A stretch of DNA of 41,842 nucleotides from Actinomycetota bacterium. GTDB lineage: Bacteria; Actinomycetota; Thermoleophilia; Gaiellales; F1-60-MAGs149. The stretch's first letter is position 1, and each line of letters begins with the position of its first letter. Below the pieces are notes generated by a model, which worked only from the letters and a program-made list of their open reading frames with translations, was not told the DNA's origin and did not search any database. Made by a program: the position numbers and the translations under genes. The stretch is taken from contig VFJZ01000022.1 of assembly GCA_009885805.1 (NCBI GenBank), forward strand, positions 1-41,842, read 5' to 3'. Shown in pieces: positions 39,382 through 41,842 of the stretch.

Positions 39382-41423
39382 GGCGCCGCCAGCTCGATGC
39401 CCTCCCGCCGGAACGGGACAGCATCGCGATCGGCAACACGCGGATCGTCGAGCTCTTCGGCGTACCGTCGGCCCTCCCAGACGGCGTGCGCGATCGTCCC
39501 CGGGGCCAGCGCATCGCCGATGCGGCGAACGCCCGCCAGGCCGTCGAGCTCGCCGGCGAGCGCATCGTCCGGTAGGCGCGCCGTCACCGTCACCAGCGCG
39601 TCGCACGGGAGCGATCGGGTGCGACCCGTGTAGGAGCAGGCGATCTCGACGCCCGCAGCGCCGACCACCGTCACGGCGTGGGTGGGGACGATCTCGACGC
39701 CGGCTTCGAGCAGGCGCGCCTGGATCCGGTGCTGCTCCATCGTGTTCTCCGTCCAGACCGAGACGCGCGCCTCCGGCGTCACCAGGGTCAGCTGGAAGCC
39801 CTCGCCCGCGAGCAGCTCGGCGAGGGCACCACCGAGGTAGTAGTGGTCGTCGTCGTAGAGCACGACCTGCTGGCCCGGTGGCCGCGCGCCGGCCAGCACG
39901 TCGTCCGGTGTCAGCAGCGGCAGCGCGCCGTCTCGCCTGAAGCCGCGCAGGCCAGCCCGGCCGACACCGTCTGCACGCCAGCGGGCGCCGGTCGCGACGG
40001 CGACGTGGTCGAAGCCGAAGTCGCGCACCTGGTCGGCGGTGACGACGCTGCCGCGGGCGATCTCGACCGTCGGCAGCCGCCGCAGTTGAGCGAGCCGGTA
40101 GTCGACCACCCGGATCCACGAGGCCAGGCCGGGTAGGCGGGCCTCGCGCGCCACCCGGCCGCCGAGCTCGGTGGTCGCCTCTGCCAGCACGACCTCGTAG
40201 CCGCGCCGGCCGAGCATCATCGCCGCCTCGAGGCCGGCCGGCCCGGCGCCGACGACGAGCACCTTCGCGTCGCTCCCGCGTGCGCGGATCCGCTCCGGAT
40301 GCCAGCCGCGCCGCCACTCCTCGCCCATCGACGGGTTCTGGGTGCAGCGGATCGGCGTCTTCGTGAAGTCGCCGGAGACGCAGATGTTGCAACCGATGCA
40401 CTCGCGGATGTCCTCGAAGCGGCCCTGCTCGATCTTGACCGGCAGGAACGGGTCGGCGATCGACGGTCGGGCCGCGCCGATCATGTCGAGGACACCCTCG
40501 GAAATCATCCGCACCATCGTGTCGGCGGACGTGAAGCGGCCGACGCCGACGACTGGCTTCGTCGTCAGCGCCTTCAGGCCGCGGACGTACGGCTCCTGCG
40601 CGCCCTCGTCGCCGAACCGAGCCGTGAGGGAGTCGAAGTCCCAGCCGCCGACCATGAAGTCCCACAGATCCGGCAGCTCGCCGATCAGCCCGAGTAGCTC
40701 CTCGGTTTCGCCTCGCTCGAGCCCGTCGGCGCCGGCGAGCTCGTCGACGCAGAGCCGACAGGCGACTGCGGCCCGGCCGTCAACCTCCTCCAGCGTGTCC
40801 TCCAGGACCTCGCGGAGCAGCCGCGCCCGGTTGGCGAGGCTGCCGCCGTACCCGTCCGTGCGATCGTTGTACGTCCGGGACAGGAAGTGCTGGAGTGTCG
40901 TCAGGCCGTGCCCGGCGTAGACGTAGACGAGGTCGTAGCCGGACCTGAGCGCGCGGCCGACGGCCTGGCGGTGCCAGCGGCGGAGGTCGTCGATGTCCGA
41001 TCGGCTCATCCGACGGGCCTGGACCGGATCCGTGCCCGGGACGGCCAGGTGCGACGGGCCGATCGGCGCCGTGCGGGTGTAGAGGTTCGCGGTGATCATC
41101 CCGGAGTGCGTCAGTTCGCAGCCGGCGAGGGAACCGTGCTCGTGTACCTTCGCGACGAGGAGTTCGTGGGCCGGGATGTCGGAGTCGTCCCAGAGCAGCC
41201 CCTCGATGTGCGGCGCGACATCGGCCGAGTGATGAATCTCCACCTCCTCCGTGCAGACGACGGCCCAGCCACCCTCCGCCTTGATGCCCCGCATCTCGGC
41301 GTGGGAGGACGGATGCCGGTAGCCCATGCCGTTGCAGTGCGGCACCTGGAAGAAGCGGTTGCGCGCCGTCACCGGCCCGATCCGCACCGGTTCGAACAGC
41401 AGGTCGTAGCGTGAGTCGCGCAT
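39378..41423 (-). CDS. TMADH-like flavoprotein / N-demethylase (OYE family with 4Fe-4S and FAD domains)
   Basis: 681 residues in the trimethylamine-dehydrogenase layout. The TIM-barrel FMN domain begins YDLLFEPVRIGPVTARNRFF and carries QVPHC with Cys30, the residue that bonds FMN in TMADH. YVYAGHG and the RTYNDRTDGYGGSLANRARL block follow. The iron-sulfur cluster site is ECIGCNICVSG, then RCTQNPSMGEEW. The last third has VLVVGAGPAGLEAAMMLGRR and an FAD/ADP-type fold. Position 60 is Glu where TMADH has Tyr60 of the aromatic bowl, so trimethylamine is unlikely; N-methylproline-type or other methylated amines fit. ATG 41423 follows TACGCT by 6 nt. Confidence 0.88.
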   Translation of the reverse strand: MRDSRYDLLFEPVRIGPVTARNRFFQVPHCNGMGYRHPSSHAEMRGIKAEGGWAVVCTEEVEIHHSADVAPHIEGLLWDDSDIPAHELLVAKVHEHGSLAGCELTHSGMITANLYTRTAPIGPSHLAVPGTDPVQARRMSRSDIDDLRRWHRQAVGRALRSGYDLVYVYAGHGLTTLQHFLSRTYNDRTDGYGGSLANRARLLREVLEDTLEEVDGRAAVACRLCVDELAGADGLERGETEELLGLIGELPDLWDFMVGGWDFDSLTARFGDEGAQEPYVRGLKALTTKPVVGVGRFTSADTMVRMISEGVLDMIGAARPSIADPFLPVKIEQGRFEDIRECIGCNICVSGDFTKTPIRCTQNPSMGEEWRRGWHPERIRARGSDAKVLVVGAGPAGLEAAMMLGRRGYEVVLAEATTELGGRVAREARLPGLASWIRVVDYRLAQLRRLPTVEIARGSVVTADQVRDFGFDHVAVATGARWRADGVGRAGLRGFRRDGALPLLTPDDVLAGARPPGQQVVLYDDDHYYLGGALAELLAGEGFQLTLVTPEARVSVWTENTMEQHRIQARLLEAGVEIVPTHAVTVVGAAGVEIACSYTGRTRSLPCDALVTVTARLPDDALAGELDGLAGVRRIGDALAPGTIAHAVWEGRRYAEELDDPRVADRDAVPFRREGIELAAP

Positions 41424-41429
41424 CGCGGT

Positions 41430-41435
41430 AGCGTA
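41430..41435 (-). promoter_or_regulatory. -10 box TACGCT, leaderless TMADH-like gene
   Basis: TANNNT box on the minus strand ending 6 nt before ATG 41423. It lies just beyond the stop of the Ig-domain gene (41440). Confidence 0.45.
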
Positions 41436-41439
41436 CGAG

Positions 41440-41842
41440 TTACACCACCGTGACGGTGATCACCCGGCTCACGACCGCGCCCGCGGCCTCCGTCAGCCGC
41501 AGGGTGAACGTGAACGCACCGGCGGTCGTCGGCGTGCCGGTGACGCGCACGAGCGGGCCGTCCGGGTTGTCCTGCACCAGCGACATCCCCGGCGGCAACG
41601 CACCGGCGGTGACGGCCCACCGGTAGGGCCGGGTGCCGCCGCTGCCGTCGATCCACAGGTTCGAGAAGCTCCCGACGACTGGCGACCAGGGCAGCTGCAG
41701 ATTGATCACGAGCGTCAGGGCCGGGTTGACCGTGATCGTGTAGGTGCCGGTGCGTGAGATGCCATTCGCGTCCGTCAGCGTGACGCTGAACGTGCTCGTC
41801 CCGACCGTGGTCGGCACACCGACGACGCTGACCCAGGTGTGC
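41440..41842 (-). CDS. Putative-Ig (He_PIG/cadherin-like) repeat protein, C-terminal part
   Basis: The minus-strand frame is open to the window edge, so only the last 134 residues or so are seen. Repeats include GTSTFSVTLTDANGISRTGT followed by YTITV, and GAFTFTLRLTEAAGAVVSRV followed by ITVTV. GGTRPYRWAVTAGALPPGMS is the hallmark of He_PIG domains, found in large secreted or surface proteins. No membrane anchor follows the last repeat. Its stop lies 16 bp before the ATG of the TMADH-like gene on the same strand. Confidence 0.8.
   Translation of the reverse strand, partial: HTWVSVVGVPTTVGTSTFSVTLTDANGISRTGTYTITVNPALTLVINLQLPWSPVVGSFSNLWIDGSGGTRPYRWAVTAGALPPGMSLVQDNPDGPLVRVTGTPTTAGAFTFTLRLTEAAGAVVSRVITVTVV

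Noticed and set aside
39382-40665. Extension of the Tag glycosylase frame upstream.
   Set aside because: Overlaps the TMADH-like gene on the same strand in another frame and is Arg-rich without homology; the GTG at 39381 fits the Tag start.
41446-41458. CACCGTGACGGTG palindrome as terminator.
   Set aside because: It lies within the coding repeat sequence of the Ig-domain gene, is short and has no T run.

Overview
This is a GC-rich (about 70 %) chromosomal window from an actinomycete. It has many GTG starts, short intergenic gaps and many apparently leaderless genes whose TANNNT -10 box lies 6-8 nt before the start codon. The gene mix (DUF4331 / TPR / NicO cluster, several O-antigen-ligase-like proteins, MttB- and TMADH-like enzymes) suggests the class Thermoleophilia (Solirubrobacterales or Gaiellales). 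That placement is an inference from gene content, not a proven assignment.

Layout. (1) 1-2451 is a graveyard. It holds two broken copies of one DDE transposase type with matching terminal repeats, a secreted metalloprotease gene (446-1267, -), decayed fragments of a membrane protein and of a possible AbiEi-like regulator, and the last codons of a tyrosine integrase. (2) 2387-9340 is a roughly 6.95-kb element integrated in the 3' half of a tRNA-Thr(CGT) gene. It is bounded by an exact 45-bp direct repeat and carries similar 22-bp motifs just inside both ends. It encodes a plasmid-like block (replication-initiator-like protein, ParA, small ribbon-helix-helix protein, Toprim primase), a helix-turn-helix / PIN pair in convergent orientation, and a decayed ankyrin-repeat gene. 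No integrase is visible inside it. (3) 9455-13540 holds a Baeyer-Villiger monooxygenase and the housekeeping block tmk-holB-ricT. (4) 13569-20518 is a co-oriented envelope/polysaccharide run: LytR_C-domain protein, sugar-nucleotide epimerase, O-antigen ligase with TPR tail, secreted anchored protein, TIGR01777 epimerase, Wzx-type flippase and CpsB-type phosphatase. (5) 20462-24270 has a small membrane protein, an ACT-like protein, a methyltransferase whose end is made of a perfect 31-bp inverted repeat, and a FlgD-Ig-like exported protein. (6) 24239-30925 is a DUF4331 / TPR / NicO metal-transporter cluster divergent from a response regulator and histidine kinase. (7) 30922-37338 is a second glycan cluster: GT2, GT39, Wzy-like, ATP-grasp, initiating sugar transferase and an FAD oxidoreductase. 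(8) 37335-41842 has an MttB-family methyltransferase and a TMADH-like flavoprotein (probable methylated-amine use), with a Tag glycosylase between them, and a truncated Ig-domain protein at the edge.

The most interesting parts are the integrase-less tRNA element with its replication/partition block, the perfect palindrome ending the methyltransferase gene, the symmetric divergent leaderless promoter at 35363-35374, and the TMADH-like enzyme that keeps the flavin-linking Cys30 but has Glu in place of the Tyr60 of the trimethylamine pocket.
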